Of a stretch of DNA of 64,000 nt, positions 35,101 to 42,045 are shown piece by piece. Position 1 is the first letter of the stretch; every line of letters begins with the position of its first letter. Location: positions 416,370-480,369 of the forward strand of contig NZ_CP061317.1 in the NCBI RefSeq assembly GCF_018688355.1, given 5' to 3'. Origin of the DNA: Polynucleobacter sp. AP-Elch-400A-B2 (GTDB lineage: Bacteria > Pseudomonadota > Gammaproteobacteria > Burkholderiales > Burkholderiaceae). The notes beneath the pieces are model-generated. The model was not told the origin of the DNA. It did not search any database and saw nothing but the letters and a program-made list of their open reading frames with translations. The position numbers and the translations under genes are program-made.

Positions 35101-35812
35101 CTCTACTCAAATTGGTCAATTAAGCTCTACAGCCTTAAATATTTTGATTCAAGAGTCAGGGTCAGCTATTACAGCAGCTGCAATGCATGGTGTAACAGAT
35201 ACGCAGGCTCCGAACATAGCAGCCCCTAGTGTCAGTACAATGTCAACTAGCCAAATTGCCCAGTTAACCACCACTGCCTTAAATCTATTGACTACAGAGG
35301 CAATGGCCGCAATTTCTCCATTTGCTATTTCTGGCTTAACTACTGGACAACTCGGAGCTCTCTCTGCTGCAAAAGCCACAGCATTGACTCCTGAACAGAC
35401 TGCCAAACTTAGCTCGGCCCAAGTTGCTGGATTGTCTACTACTGCATTAAATGGCCTTACTCCAGAGGCCATAGCCGCAATTACCACTTCTGCTATTTCT
35501 GGTTTAACCACCACTCAACTCGCAGCTCTTTCTACTGCCAATGCAGCAGCGCTTACTAGAGAGCAGATTGCAACGTTTAGTTCAACGCAGATTCAGAGCC
35601 TTCCAAGTGCAGACATTAATACGTTTACGAATGAGGAGTTTGCCGCGATTACAACTAGTGCGATGGCAGGAATGACTCTTGCCCAAGTGACTGGTCTCGG
35701 TTCAACTAGAGCAAGAATGTTATCTGCTTACCAAATAGCGGCACTACCAGATGTGTCAACAGATTTTGTGAAAACTCAATTCAATACCTTATATCCTAAC
35801 TTATATGCTTAA
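32192..35812 (+). CDS. Giant octapeptide-repeat protein 3 (1206 aa)
   Basis: GTG start (MTLSITSNGVNLW) with a weak AGG upstream; no in-frame ATG occurs before residue 58. Nearly all of residues 25-1180 is an octapeptide repeat of consensus (A/G)-L-(S/T)-T-x-(Q/A)-(I/L)-x, for example GLSTTALN GLTPAAIA. Octads group into units of seven (56 aa) and six (48 aa). No cysteine, one tryptophan, no signal peptide. The hydrophobic residue spacing suggests a regular solenoid. I cannot name the family with confidence; large proteins of this type are annotated as uncharacterised in proteobacteria. Likely exported structural or adhesive protein. Confidence 0.8.
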   Translation: MTLSITSNGVNLWDSSHVSKRSTLEIAQLTTDQAAQISSTQIAPFKAIQIHAFTSASMNALTTDAFAGIDPFSVTGMTTSQLTGLSTANAGAFTTTQISKLNSAQIGKLSAADINALSTGAMAAISKTAARGFTTTQLAGLLATNAGAMTASQVAQLNAAQIGSLSTAALNGLTTTAIAAISTTAIRGLTTAQMTALSDTNAGALTSAQVAQLNSVQIGALTPTALNAFNVADFAAIQTKAMAGITGTQAAGISSTNMAALSYRQINAMTSAGINGVTATAFAGIDPNAIQGFNATHLNTLVTTNATALTTAQAAKLNATQLSQLSVGDLNAMTTNAIASIQTGAIKGLTTTQLGSLSATNAGALTADQLAQLNAVQIGGLSTTALNGLTPAAISAISTNAIRGLSTGQLTALSTANAAALTGPQVAQLNSAQVAALVNLNSLGDDAIAAISLNAIAGMSSTQATSMSAANAASLSARQINAFTSTNLNALTTTAFAAIEPSAIQGLNTAQMTGLTTANATVFTANQVAQLNSTQIGALNNDALNVLSTAAMAAISTAAVRGFTAGQMTALSDTNAGALVSAQVAQLNSTQIAALTPTGLNSFSTTAIAAISLSAMAHLTTAQATGLSDANVAALSYQQINAMSSADVNALTTTAFAAIDPNAIQGLNTSQLTNLTTAKATVFTVNQAAKLNYVQISKLPFADLNAMNTNAIASIPVDAMRGLSATQLAGLSTTNAGALTGAQVGALNYTQIGALPYGTLNSLSDAAIAAITPSAITGLTTTQATNLTAGKAGALVGTQIAALNSTQIGAFSTTALNGLTPAAMAAISTSAISGLTTGQLGVLSSANAAALTPEQVATLNSTQVGGLSTTALNALSPTALPSISTSAITGLTTAQLNALSTTSASELTSRQVGYLISSQINDLTNLSSLSTEAIQGISTSAIPGLNTTQLGAFFTAHAESLTDSQVAQLSSTQIGQLSSTALNILIQESGSAITAAAMHGVTDTQAPNIAAPSVSTMSTSQIAQLTTTALNLLTTEAMAAISPFAISGLTTGQLGALSAAKATALTPEQTAKLSSAQVAGLSTTALNGLTPEAIAAITTSAISGLTTTQLAALSTANAAALTREQIATFSSTQIQSLPSADINTFTNEEFAAITTSAMAGMTLAQVTGLGSTRARMLSAYQIAALPDVSTDFVKTQFNTLYPNLYA
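32342..35740 (+). repeat. 24-bp-periodic coding repeat array (octapeptide solenoid)
   Basis: About 140 diverged 24-bp units in tandem in frame. Higher-order blocks are visible: segments like LSYRQINAMTSAGING, LSARQINAFTSTNLNA and LSYQQINAMSSADVNA each start a 48-residue block with a conserved TAFAxIxPxAIQG centre. Synonymous differences are common, so the array is old or selected, not freshly amplified. Confidence 0.85.
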
Positions 35813-35969
35813 AAATTAATCTAGCACTTAATAAGTTGTCGAATGTTTCAACTCTTTTCGTAGTGAGTTCATGCTCTAAGAGCCGAAGAGTCTTTTCTTT
35901 GCGAATGAACTCTAAATCTAAACTGCGTTGAATATTAACTTTAGCTAAGTAGGCCCAAAAGATACCGCT

Positions 35970-36173
35970 TTATGCTTTTAAGTTGATAGAGCCAGGTGAC
36001 CCCATCTGGCGCGGTGTGCTTGCGGTCATTTCAGCCGTCGTTGGAACTTTACTAGTAGATGCCTGGCTATTGCCGTTAGTATCGGGGTCAGTAGCTGGGG
36101 TTTTAATAACGCTTAATGATTTTGGGACCAAAAGAGGCGGCTGTGGAAATGAGGAACTAATGGCACCTGACAT
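35970..36173 (-). CDS. Small protein (67 aa) beside giant gene 3, similar in type to 28746-28952
   Basis: Begins MSGAISSSFPQPPLL and ends QMGSPGSINLKA. GGAAGG lies 6 nt before the ATG, an excellent ribosome site, whereas the overlapping plus-strand frame has none. Ser/Thr/Pro-rich, no Cys, no membrane helix. The C-terminus (SINLKA) matches the other small gene (HVNLKV) and recalls the YjfB motility family. Convergent with giant gene 3. Confidence 0.62.
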   Translation of the reverse strand: MSGAISSSFPQPPLLVPKSLSVIKTPATDPDTNGNSQASTSKVPTTAEMTASTPRQMGSPGSINLKA

Positions 36174-36504
36174 AACAAACCTTCCAATGGATCAGTTTAA
36201 GAAATAAGTGAGAGCTGCTACCACGGTTACCGCAAGATAACTGAGATTAGTATAGGCTTCAATTGTTAATAAACGACTACTTTTGTTATAAACTTGTAAC
36301 GGAGGACTAATGAAACGGATTAATCAGTGGCTAGACTGGTCTAATCCAAATACATTCTTGATTTTTCAAAGGTCGCAACCTTATTTGCTAAGCAATCGCT
36401 AACCTCACACACACTGCTGCAATGCTCCATGCCTTAGCATTCTTCTAGGCATTTTTCTTGATGTTTAACATGCCTTTATCGACTAGCGTCATCACTACTT
36501 AGCC
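36174..36504. other. Spacer with a possible decayed small gene
   Basis: 331 bp with no intact gene of normal size. It contains the short reading frame described at 36310-36402 and, in another frame, a membrane-like stretch (about 36402-36500). Promoters for the small minus-strand gene and for the methyltransferase at 36505 must also lie here. Confidence 0.5.
36310..36402 (+). pseudogene. Possible remnant of a small gene (30 codons)
   Basis: ATG 36310 follows ACGGAGGAC, a very good ribosome site, and reads MKRINQWLDWSNPNTFLIFQ before ending at a TAA near 36400. A different frame then continues with protein-like sequence (AIANLTHTAAMLHALAFF, a stop, AFFLMFNMPLSTSVITT). Two lesions would turn this into one 60-residue protein with a membrane helix. 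It could equally be a genuine 30-aa peptide. Confidence 0.3.
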
Positions 36505-37377
36505 ATGCTTACCAAGATTAAGACCGCCTTAGCAAAAGTGCTTCCTGCTGCAGAGTTCAGACTAGCCTCAGTAAAAGAAGGCTTGCTATATCAAGGTCAA
36601 ACCATGTCTGGGTTAACAACAGTGACTCAAGATCTTGATGGCCTTCGTACTCTGCGTTTTGGAAAACAGGGAACTCGTCAGAGCGTGGTCAAAATGGGCG
36701 ATCTGGATTACTTGGGTTTGCCCTACGCTAAATCCGCCATGATCGGCCTGGCGTTTGGCCAGTATCCTGAACGTATCTTAGTCATTGGAGTAGGTGGTGG
36801 CTCGATACCGATGTTTTTACGCAAACACTACCCCAGCGCGCATATTGATGTAGTAGATATTGATCCGCAAATCATCAGATTGGCTAAGCAGTATTTTAAT
36901 TTAGTTGAGGATGACTTATTGCATGCACACGCTCAAGATGGCAAAGTATTTATTGAACATGTTCATCAGCCATATGACCTCATTTTCCTAGATGCATTTT
37001 CGGTATCCGGGACGCCAAATCATTTGGTAACCAAAGAGTTTTTATCGGCCATGAAAAAAGCACTCAAGCCTTCTGGTGTCATCATTGCCAATCTGTGGAG
37101 TACTCCCAAGCTCAATCCGCTCTTTAAATCAATGCTGCGTACCTATCAAGAGGTCTTTGCTGAGGTCTATACCTTACGGGTTCGCGCGGCAGGCAATAAG
37201 ATTGTGATTGCTCTACCAAGTTTAACGAGGGCGTCCTTCAATAGTATTACGCAGTGCGCGCAACAGATCAGCGCACAAAAATCATTTCCCTTTAATTTGT
37301 GTGATGTGTTGCAAGCTGGCTTAGTCAAATTAATCGATCTTCAGAACAGCCCCATCTTGCTTGATCGCGAGCAGTAA
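36505..37377 (+). CDS. Spermidine synthase-like methyltransferase-fold protein
   Basis: 290 aa. Rossmann fold with ILVIGVGGGSIPMFLRKHYPSA (glycine loop), then VDIDPQIIRLAKQYF and YDLIFLDAFS, the pattern of polyamine aminopropyltransferases (SpeE family), where the last Asp is catalytic. The N-terminal beta domain of true SpeE is shortened. It may make spermidine or act on another decarboxy-SAM or SAM substrate. The stop codon lies inside a 13-bp tandem repeat. Confidence 0.75.
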   Translation: MLTKIKTALAKVLPAAEFRLASVKEGLLYQGQTMSGLTTVTQDLDGLRTLRFGKQGTRQSVVKMGDLDYLGLPYAKSAMIGLAFGQYPERILVIGVGGGSIPMFLRKHYPSAHIDVVDIDPQIIRLAKQYFNLVEDDLLHAHAQDGKVFIEHVHQPYDLIFLDAFSVSGTPNHLVTKEFLSAMKKALKPSGVIIANLWSTPKLNPLFKSMLRTYQEVFAEVYTLRVRAAGNKIVIALPSLTRASFNSITQCAQQISAQKSFPFNLCDVLQAGLVKLIDLQNSPILLDREQ

Positions 37378-37420
37378 AGGTGAGCAGTAAAGGTGATCAG
37401 TAAAGGTGATTAGTAAGGCG
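37369..37420 (+). repeat. 13-bp tandem repeat, four units, spanning a stop codon
   Basis: GAGCAGTAAAGGT at 37369 and 37382 are identical; GATCAGTAAAGGT at 37395 and GATTAGTAAGGCG at 37408 are diverged copies. The TAA of the first unit ends the methyltransferase gene, so the repeat arose by duplication of the gene end. Confidence 0.9.
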
Positions 37421-37672
37421 AGGGACGCACCATCAGCACTCCATCAGGCGGCATATAAAAGACCTTACTAATAATAAGGATTATAAATATTAGCGCTAAT
37501 TTTGAATTGCTAAGCGCTTATGTAATTAAAGCCGTAAACCATCATTGGGGCTGCAAAACGGCGTTTTACCCTGCCTAGCCCTGTTTTTGTGCAATGCGGC
37601 TTTTATTTACCTATTTTTTCTGTTACTTTTCTCAATCCTGCAACTACAAAGCTTTTTAAAAAAATCGTGAGC

Positions 37673-37933
37673 ATGCATTTACCTCATTTTCCGGAAACAA
37701 CTTTTATCCGCTTTAAAGCCCTAATCGCTTTAACGGTGGCTGATATTTGTCTGGTGCATGACAAATGGCTCACCTTTACTGTGTTGCTGGTCATTGCTAT
37801 TGCTCTAGAGTTTCTCTATCGCAGTTTGCATGAGGTGTTATTGCACAATCATGAAATTGAAAAAATGACTGAAAAAATCGCTCAGCGCAAAGCCCATCAG
37901 AAGGCGATGGAAGAAGCTGGCGTGCATCACTAA
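37673..37933 (+). CDS. Small membrane protein (86 aa)
   Basis: I start it at ATG 37673 (MHLPHFPETTFIRFKALIAL); an ATG at 37589 lies in frame but the extra residues look non-coding. One long hydrophobic stretch (FTVLLVIAIALEFLY) is followed by a charged helix (EIEKMTEKIAQRKAHQKAMEEAG). No family recognised. The start is uncertain because no clear ribosome site is present. Confidence 0.55.
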   Translation: MHLPHFPETTFIRFKALIALTVADICLVHDKWLTFTVLLVIAIALEFLYRSLHEVLLHNHEIEKMTEKIAQRKAHQKAMEEAGVHH

Positions 37934-37998
37934 GTTCCTCTGAGTTCCCCTGAGCTGCTCTAGAGTTGCTCAAACTTGCTACCAATACGTTCCGACAT

Positions 37999-38421
37999 TT
38001 AGAGATACTTCTCATCCAACGCCGTTTTGCGTAGGGTAATTTGTTGCGCTTGGTGTAGCTTGTACGCCTCTTGCAAAATCTCCAACTGAATGGCATCGAT
38101 TTCTGAGATTCGCAGCCTCTCGCTATGTTGCAAATCTTCCCCGATGGTTCTGGCTCTTGCTTTGGTCATGGCGCTTAGGATTTTGATGCCCAAAGGTTTG
38201 CTGGCTTTTTTTAAACAAATCACCACGCTTTTATCCGAAATCTTTTGCAGTAGTGTTTGCATATCAAGCCCAGTTAAAAACACCAAGTCTTCAAAGCTGT
38301 AGAGCTGATCTAAAATGGCGCTGGCCATTTGGGCATCATGAGTCTTGACATGGTGTACACCCAGATCTACTTGGGTTTGCTGAAGGTGCGCCAAAATTGC
38401 GGCGGCATGTTTCACTGTCAT
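37999..38421 (-). CDS. Stand-alone FliG C-terminal-domain-like protein
   Basis: 140 aa. Residues about 42-128 align with the torque domain of FliG: FEDLVFLTGLDMQTLLQKIS, CLKKASKPLGIKILSAMTKARARTIGEDL, then RLRISEIDAIQLEILQEAYKL, against the familiar FE(N/D)LVxxDDRxIQxLLxEVD ... ALKGA ... RAAxxLxxDL ... VRLSxVE pattern. By recalled E. coli numbering, the charged residues that contact MotA are largely kept (Lys264, Asp289, Arg297; Asp288 is Glu; Arg281 is Ala). The N-terminal and middle FliG domains are missing; about 40 unrelated residues precede. Not part of the fli operon. Confidence 0.72.
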   Translation of the reverse strand: MTVKHAAAILAHLQQTQVDLGVHHVKTHDAQMASAILDQLYSFEDLVFLTGLDMQTLLQKISDKSVVICLKKASKPLGIKILSAMTKARARTIGEDLQHSERLRISEIDAIQLEILQEAYKLHQAQQITLRKTALDEKYL

Positions 38422-38485
38422 GAGTGCTAGCTTATCTTAAGTTACAAAGTCATTTGAAAGCTGATTAGTTTTACTGAAGTGAACA

Positions 38486-38521
38486 ACTCAGCGAATTACT
38501 CAGCGCATGACTCAGCGGAAG
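38486..38521. repeat. 12-bp tandem repeat, three units
   Basis: ACTCAGCGAATT, ACTCAGCGCATG and ACTCAGCGGAAG follow each other in the spacer between two minus-strand genes. A partial fourth unit (CATCAGTG) follows. No function seen. Confidence 0.85.
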
Positions 38522-38534
38522 CATCAGTGAAACC

Positions 38535-38684
38535 TTAGGATTTCCAAAAACAGGAAAGCTTGCGATCCATGCCAGCGGCGTAATCATGATAGACCCATTT
38601 ACTGCAGATCCCTTGATCAATCAATAGTGCCAAGCCTAAAAAGATTAACAATATGACGGCGCCGCGCATCAGGTTTTTATACAT
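38535..38684 (-). CDS. Very small membrane protein (49 aa)
   Basis: Reads MYKNLMRGAVILLIFLGLAL at the start and continues with a Cys-containing, aromatic periplasmic tail (CSKWVYHDYAAGMDRKLSCFW). One membrane helix at residues 8-23, two Cys placed for a disulphide. No strong ribosome site. It sits just downstream of the M23 peptidase gene on the same strand, 90 bp away. Confidence 0.6.
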   Translation of the reverse strand: MYKNLMRGAVILLIFLGLALLIDQGICSKWVYHDYAAGMDRKLSCFWKS

Positions 38685-38774
38685 TGGCTTTATTCTCAAT
38701 GAATGATTAAAGCAGATGGAGATGCGCTTTGGGACAAGTGTTGAGCGCCTATTTTAAGAAGGTGCTAAAAGGGA

Positions 38775-39710
38775 TTACCAGTACTTTGCGGGCGGGGCGT
38801 AGACCAAAATCTTGGCTGGATTTAGGTAAGTGCTATTTTGGTGAATCTCATAGTGAAGATGCGGGCCAGTCGATCTGCCGGTCGAGCCTGATTGTGCAAT
38901 CACTTGACCACGCTTGACGACTTGCCCCGCTTTGACCAAGAGTTTGCTGTTGTGAGCATACTTAGAAATAAAACCTTCGTTGTGGGCAATTTCAATAAAG
39001 TTGCCGTACGCTGGATCAAATGCCGACTTAAGCACCGTACCATCACCCGACGCTACGATGGGGGTGCCCGTTGGAGTAATAAAGTCAATACCAGAGTGCT
39101 GCGCCAATTGCTGTGTAATGGGGTCGATACGAACGCCAAAGTTGCTGGTCATACCTAGCCTAGCATCAATTGGTGGCCCAATGGGTAGGGCTCTAAGCCA
39201 GCTGTACTGCTTTTGCCATTCAGGCTCTAGCTTAGTGGCGATATCCAGAATTTCATTGGACTTGTTAGCAAGATCCTCTAAGTTATCTACCAATGCTTTA
39301 GTGGGATCTAGCTGAAAGTTGACCGGCTTGAGAGGGCCACCAAGGTGCGCAGGGTCTAAGAGTTTCTCTTTGATGGTACTTGGGGTTGAGATGGCAAGAT
39401 AGCGATCTTTACTGGCCTTGAGTTCATTAAAGGTAGCGCTAGCCTCCTTAAGACGCTCTTGGTAAGAGGCCAGCTCTCGACGATACAGGCCGTCTAGTCT
39501 TGAGCGCTCTTCAGGTGTTACCACTCCAGTCACTTCTTTAGCCAGCTCGGGGTTTACTTCAAATGCAATCGTGATACCGGTATAAAAAATCAAAATCCCA
39601 AAGGCGCAAAACGCGCAGCTGACAAGAGCCAACAAGCGTAAAACACCCTTTTGGGTGATATTGATTTGTTTAATCGAGCCAGTCGATCCCGAAACCCAAA
39701 ATAGTTGCAT
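38775..39710 (-). CDS. Membrane-anchored M23 metallopeptidase
   Basis: A peptidoglycan endopeptidase of the LytM/M23 type. One membrane helix at about residues 24-50 (LLALVSCAFCAFGILIFYTG), a coiled-coil periplasmic region (residues 70-170) and a C-terminal M23 domain: GMTSNFGVRIDPITQ, QHSGIDF (first zinc ligands, HxGxD), NEGFISKYAH and GPHLHYEI (HxH). All zinc ligands are present, so it should be active. M23 peptidases often act with bactofilins in cell-shape modules; three bactofilins start 1 kb away on the opposite strand. Confidence 0.92.
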   Translation of the reverse strand: MQLFWVSGSTGSIKQINITQKGVLRLLALVSCAFCAFGILIFYTGITIAFEVNPELAKEVTGVVTPEERSRLDGLYRRELASYQERLKEASATFNELKASKDRYLAISTPSTIKEKLLDPAHLGGPLKPVNFQLDPTKALVDNLEDLANKSNEILDIATKLEPEWQKQYSWLRALPIGPPIDARLGMTSNFGVRIDPITQQLAQHSGIDFITPTGTPIVASGDGTVLKSAFDPAYGNFIEIAHNEGFISKYAHNSKLLVKAGQVVKRGQVIAQSGSTGRSTGPHLHYEIHQNSTYLNPAKILVYAPPAKYW

Positions 39711-39820
39711 TGATATTCTATAAGTACTTGATTTTTTTAAATAAAATTTCTCAGCTGAGCTGCAAGGTAACCTATAATACCAACAAGTTTACTTTACAGC
39801 GACTCTGTCATTCGCTCCCT

Positions 39821-40171
39821 ATGAATTTATTACGTCCCACTTTTAAAATACTGTTAGCCGGCCTCTTTCTGTTGGGCAATCCAATGGCTCAAGGGGCGAT
39901 CATTGGCCAAATGCCAGCCCATGGCGACATTTTGTACATTACCGCCGAGCCTTGTACCTCTGAAACAGGTAGGATTGAACCAAATTGGTTTTTTTCTTAC
40001 AGCGTCAGTGCCACAGGTAGCGTGAGCCGCAGTTGCTATGTGAGATATAACGATCAAATCTGGATTCGGGGGCCATTTGGAGCGGAAACTACTTATCCAA
40101 TGAGTTACTTCTCCAAACCTGCTGGTGCCGCTGAAAACAAACCAGACGCTGCGCCAGAAGTGAAACCGTAA
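39821..40171 (+). CDS. Small secreted protein (116 aa)
   Basis: ATG 39821 gives a signal peptide (MNLLRPTFKILLAGLFLLGN, cleaved near AQGA). The mature part has two Cys (AEPCTSETGR, SRSCYVRYND) and a Pro/Ala-rich tail. In-frame sequence upstream to 39710 overlaps the peptidase start region and is rejected as coding. No family recognised. Confidence 0.65.
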   Translation: MNLLRPTFKILLAGLFLLGNPMAQGAIIGQMPAHGDILYITAEPCTSETGRIEPNWFFSYSVSATGSVSRSCYVRYNDQIWIRGPFGAETTYPMSYFSKPAGAAENKPDAAPEVKP

Positions 40172-40177
40172 AAGCGA

Positions 40178-40624
40178 TTACTTGCCGCTTTGGTCCTTGC
40201 TGGACTGACCTGGTTTACAAAAAAACTGAAATAAGACATCACTCATCGTTTCTGGAATGACGCGTTCCCAGGGTGAGTCCGGGGTATTTTCAGCGCCCAA
40301 ACTGGTGCCAGAGCCCTCCGGACCTGCGTAATAACCAATATAAAACTGTTTATAGCTCTCGTAGCCGGTTCGGCAAAAGTAGGATAAATCCTGAATGACA
40401 GAAAAGGTGGGCTCTCCATTCGGTCCAGAGAGAGCCTGAGAATAGCTTGTTAAAAGCCAGGTGCTCACTTGCTCTGATTGGGGTTCTTTAACAGTTTTAC
40501 TGACATCGTAGTAGTAGTTATTTCCCAGTGCATCAGAGGAGATAAAGCTCCACCCAGCATAGCTGGCATTAAGCGGGTTTAGTAAAAAAGCCGTTAAAAC
40601 CGTCAAGATCCATTTTTTTGTCAT
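40178..40624 (-). CDS. Secreted surface-adhesin-like hypothetical protein
   Basis: 148 aa from Met at 40624, which starts a signal peptide (MTKKWILTVLTAFLLNPLNA, then SYAGW); an upstream in-frame ATG at 40669 would put 15 polar residues before it. The mature sequence (WSFISSDALGNNYYYDVSKT, YFCRTGYESYKQFYIGYY, LFQFFCKPG) resembles the small beta-rich 'surface-adhesin E' type proteins of betaproteobacteria. Two Cys may pair. Convergent with the gene at 39821. Confidence 0.62.
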   Translation of the reverse strand: MTKKWILTVLTAFLLNPLNASYAGWSFISSDALGNNYYYDVSKTVKEPQSEQVSTWLLTSYSQALSGPNGEPTFSVIQDLSYFCRTGYESYKQFYIGYYAGPEGSGTSLGAENTPDSPWERVIPETMSDVLFQFFCKPGQSSKDQSGK

Positions 40625-40765
40625 AAAAAGAGGGTAAATATTGGGGTGTGAAATATTTAAATTGTTCATATATAGTGCGTTTAAGCCCTTAAAGGGAGTT
40701 TCAACTGATAAAATCGCTGTAATTTATACCAATAATAGAAGTACTGCCCCCAAGGAGTGTTAAGC

Positions 40766-41104
40766 ATGGCTGAAGCAAATCAACAAGGTTGCCTATTTGT
40801 AGGTGAAGGTGTAGTTCTCAAAGGAAATTTTGAAGTTCCCGATATTGCCTCCATTTCAGGAGTTGTTGAAGGTGAGATTACTGCAAAACAAGTCATCATA
40901 GAAGCAACAGGCGTCGTGCGCGGAAAATTATCTGGTGAGTCAGTCGATATTCGTGGTGAAGTAAATGAGTATATTTCTTCAACCCGCAGTTTGATTATTC
41001 GTTCCACCGGCAAGGTTAGTGGTTCTATCAATTATTCGGAAATTGAGATTGAAAAAGGTGGCCATTTGCATGGTGAATTACATAATCTCAATCCCCATTC
41101 CTAA
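40766..41104 (+). CDS. Bactofilin 1
   Basis: Bactofilins polymerise into cytoskeletal filaments without nucleotide. The 112-aa protein is almost wholly the beta-helix core with turns every 17-18 residues: GEGVVLKGNFEVPDIASISGVVEGEITAKQVII, VVRGKLSGESVDIRG, GKVSGSINYSEIEIEKGGHLHGEL. ATG 40766 has AAGGAG 8 nt upstream and is preferred to an in-frame GTG at 40757. First of three consecutive bactofilin genes. Confidence 0.9.
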   Translation: MAEANQQGCLFVGEGVVLKGNFEVPDIASISGVVEGEITAKQVIIEATGVVRGKLSGESVDIRGEVNEYISSTRSLIIRSTGKVSGSINYSEIEIEKGGHLHGELHNLNPHS

Positions 41105-41128
41105 TTATCTCAAGCAGAACATACAACG

Positions 41129-41596
41129 ATGTCTATCTTTTCAAAAAATTCCACTTCACAAAATAACCCAGAGCAAGATATGCAAGAGCAGCCTGATAAC
41201 TTTTCTCAGTCAACGATGCCTGAAGAATTTGACTCTGAACCAGTCGAGCAAAATTTTCGAAGTGAGTCTCCTGTTCGTTCTTCCATCAACAGTAAGCCAT
41301 CGATTCTGAGTGAGGGCTTTACCTTTGAAGGCACGATAGTTTCTGATGGGGTATTGAATATTTCTGGGACTGTACGCGGCAAGGTTACCGCTAAATCTAT
41401 TTTGATTGATTCCTCTGGTCAAGTTGACGGTGAACTCAATACTGAAAATCTGGTGATTAAGGGGAACCTGAAGGGAGACGTCAACTGCGATGACTTGAAT
41501 GTCGGTCCCCTTGCTCATGTCAGCGGAAATATCAATTACAAATATATTCATATTCAACGTGGTGGCAAGATTAGCGGCAAATTTAATAAAAACTAA
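41129..41596 (+). CDS. Bactofilin 2
   Basis: 155 aa. A 65-residue disordered Ser/Glu/Asn-rich tail precedes the beta-helix core (GFTFEGTIVSDGVLNISGTVRGKV, SGQVDGELNTENLVIKGNLKGDV, HVSGNINYKYIHIQRGGKISG). The long N-terminus distinguishes it from bactofilin 1 and could carry a partner-binding segment. Starts 24 nt after bactofilin 1. Confidence 0.9.
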   Translation: MSIFSKNSTSQNNPEQDMQEQPDNFSQSTMPEEFDSEPVEQNFRSESPVRSSINSKPSILSEGFTFEGTIVSDGVLNISGTVRGKVTAKSILIDSSGQVDGELNTENLVIKGNLKGDVNCDDLNVGPLAHVSGNINYKYIHIQRGGKISGKFNKN

Positions 41597-41614
41597 CCTG
41601 CAACTAATATTGCT

Positions 41615-42010
41615 TTGAAACAAAATACCGTAATACGCTTACTTGATCCGTCTAAAGAAACCTTTGGCTCAATTATCGGATCTGATTTAGAAATCACTGG
41701 TAGTTTATTGGCAACAAAGTCCCTCAGAATTGATGGCACGGTGGTTGGTGATATTAAAACCAAGGCAGGCGCAGACGTTTGTATTGCTCTTGGTAAAACT
41801 GGTTTAGTGCAGGGTAATATTTCTGGGGTACGAGTGTTGGTTGCTGGTCGAGTAGAAGGTAATGTGCTGGCAACTGAAAGAGTGGAATTGCATAGTGGTG
41901 CAGATGTCCATGGAGATATTATTTATGCTCAAATTGGTATCGAACAGGGTGCACGTTTGAGCGGACTACTTTCCAAAATCATCAACGATGATGATCATGA
42001 TGACAAATAG
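41615..42010 (+). CDS. Bactofilin 3
   Basis: 131 aa, TTG start 18 nt after bactofilin 2. Core: GSIIGSDLEITGSLLATKSLRIDGTVVGDI, TGLVQGNISGVRVLVAGRVEGNV, ADVHGDIIYAQIGIEQGARLSGLL. The acidic His/Asp tail (NDDDHDDK) is unusual. No strong ribosome site, so translation may depend on the upstream genes. Confidence 0.88.
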   Translation: MKQNTVIRLLDPSKETFGSIIGSDLEITGSLLATKSLRIDGTVVGDIKTKAGADVCIALGKTGLVQGNISGVRVLVAGRVEGNVLATERVELHSGADVHGDIIYAQIGIEQGARLSGLLSKIINDDDHDDK

Positions 42011-42045
42011 GAACCGGGTATTGTTGGCGATAAAGAGTAATTAAC

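Noticed and set aside
32192..35812. Repeat array considered as CRISPR or satellite DNA
   Set aside because: The 24-bp periodicity is in frame within one open gene and units are diverged at synonymous sites; there are no constant repeats with unique spacers and no cas genes.
35983..36207. Plus-strand reading frame opposite the small gene at 35970-36173
   Set aside because: TTG start without a ribosome site, while the minus-strand frame has GGAAGG correctly placed and a C-terminus like that of another small gene.
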